Assembly: GCA_021651055.1 (NCBI GenBank)
Contig: JAJHOH010000001.1
Coordinates: forward strand, 806,001 to 870,000
Origin: Candidatus Manganitrophus morganii
Lineage (GTDB): Bacteria; Nitrospirota; Nitrospiria; SBBL01; Manganitrophaceae
Reading direction: 5' to 3'
Length of the DNA stretch: 64,000 nt
Each line of letters opens with the position of its first letter. Positions within the stretch are counted from its first letter, which is position 1. The translations under genes and the position numbers were made by a program. The notes beneath the pieces were generated by a model. It ran no database searches and had not been told where the DNA came from. It saw only the letters and a list, made by a program, of their open reading frames with translations. Positions 63,247 through 64,000 of this stretch are shown piece by piece.

Positions 63247-64000
63247 ATGAAATACGGAACACTTTTGCTTCTGGCGTTGCTCTGGGCGGCTCCCTCCCTC
63301 GCGAAGGAGGCGGAACCCGCCTCGGTTCCTCTCTACGACAACCTCGGAAAACATCACCACAAGATCACCACGAAATCTCCTCAAGCCCAGCGTTATTTCG
63401 ACCAGGGCTTGCGGCTCACCTACGCCTTCAATCATGAGGAGGCGATCGTCTCCTTCATGGAAGGGGCGCGGATCGATCCCGACTGCGCCATGTGTTATTG
63501 GGGGGCGGCGCTGGCGATGGGGCCGAACATCAATCTGCCGATGGAGCCGAAGACCGAGCCTTCGGCCCACGAGCTGGTTCAGAATGCGGTCGCCCTTGCC
63601 CCGAAAGTCTCGGAAGCCGAGCGGGCTTACATCAACGCCCTCTCGAAGCGTTACGCCGCCGAGCCGGGAGAGAGCCGCACGGCGCGCGATCAGGCCTACG
63701 CCGGCGCGATGCGCGAGGTCGCCCAAAAATATCCGAAAGATACCGACGCCGCGACCCTCTTCGCCGAGGCGCTGATGGACTTGCAGCCGTGGGACTATTG
63801 GACTTACGAGGGGGAGGCGAAAGGAAATACCAAAGAGATCGTTGAAACGCTCGAGACGGTGCTCGATAAAAACAAGAATCATCCCGGCGCTTGCCACTAC
63901 TACATTCACACCGTCGAGGCCTCCTTCGAGCCGGAACGCGCCCTCCCCTGCGCCAAGCGCCTCGCCAAGCTGATGCCGGGGGCGGGACATCTGGTCCACA
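63247..64000 (+). CDS. Exported TPR-repeat protein (3' end cut by window edge)
   Basis: The ATG at 63247 (GGAAAGGAG upstream) opens a frame through the window end; 251 residues are visible. There is a signal peptide (LLLLALLWAAPSLA). Tetratricopeptide-like motifs follow, QAQRYFDQGLRLTYAFNHEEAIVSFMEGARIDPDCAMCYWGAALAMGPN and NHPGACHYYIHTVEASFEPERALPCAKRLAKLMPG, with Cys pairs that could form disulfides or bind metal. Such proteins are often annotated only as TPR proteins and may scaffold periplasmic complexes. Confidence 0.85.
   Translation, partial: MKYGTLLLLALLWAAPSLAKEAEPASVPLYDNLGKHHHKITTKSPQAQRYFDQGLRLTYAFNHEEAIVSFMEGARIDPDCAMCYWGAALAMGPNINLPMEPKTEPSAHELVQNAVALAPKVSEAERAYINALSKRYAAEPGESRTARDQAYAGAMREVAQKYPKDTDAATLFAEALMDLQPWDYWTYEGEAKGNTKEIVETLETVLDKNKNHPGACHYYIHTVEASFEPERALPCAKRLAKLMPGAGHLVH

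Overview
The window reads like a high-GC bacterial chromosome, probably from the phylum Nitrospirota. The main clue is the five-subunit 2-oxoacid:ferredoxin oxidoreductase with the epsilon-type subunit seen in Nitrospira- and Hydrogenobacter-like autotrophs. Supporting clues are ferredoxin/MBL fusion proteins, a di-haem peroxidase and abundant PAS/sigma54 signalling. A Manganitrophus-like member would fit, but this is inference and no 16S gene is present. The first 1.4 kb is clearly AT-rich and carries a truncated P-loop ATPase, which suggests acquired DNA.

Layout: 1-9.5 kb holds envelope and stress genes (RDD protein, CBS protein, HdeD-like protein, large secreted metallopeptidase, MsrA). 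9.6-15.2 kb holds small membrane genes, a ferredoxin-MBL hydrolase, a cyclic-nucleotide-binding protein, modABC and a MUG-type glycosylase. 15.3-19.4 kb is the oxidoreductase operon in the order E-A-B-G-D. 19.5-32.8 kb is housekeeping: typA, purC, a phosphatase, tRNA-Gly, an M48 protease, rlmB-cysS, pcm, surE, tRNA-Pro, a merR-like gene, ihfA and an HtrA-like protease. 32.9-40.7 kb is an aspartate-family and branched-chain amino-acid operon (aminotransferase-hom-thrC-apgM-lysC-cimA). 41-52.5 kb contains a PAS-GGDEF-EAL protein, a cytochrome c peroxidase, selO, a HesB-like protein, metF, cspA and fusA.

The most interesting part is 53.4-59.7 kb. A sigma54-dependent activator with an altered GAFTGA loop (GAFTTA) lies between a 67-residue single-span membrane protein gene and an operon encoding a circularly permuted ATP-grasp enzyme, an alpha-E protein, a transglutaminase-like protein and the proteasome-like peptidase Anbu. 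A strong -24/-12 promoter precedes the small gene and a weaker one precedes the Anbu operon. Both have GTTTC-containing repeats upstream. The Anbu leader also holds an intrinsic terminator, so the operon may be controlled at two levels.

Other signals: short promoter-to-terminator leaders precede typA and cspA; a 186-bp MITE-like element with 10-bp terminal inverted repeats and 8-bp target duplications sits just upstream of the typA promoter; a 21-bp motif (18 of 21 identical) precedes two exported small-protein genes; and a methyltransferase gene appears to use an AUC start codon. The window ends inside a TPR-protein gene.
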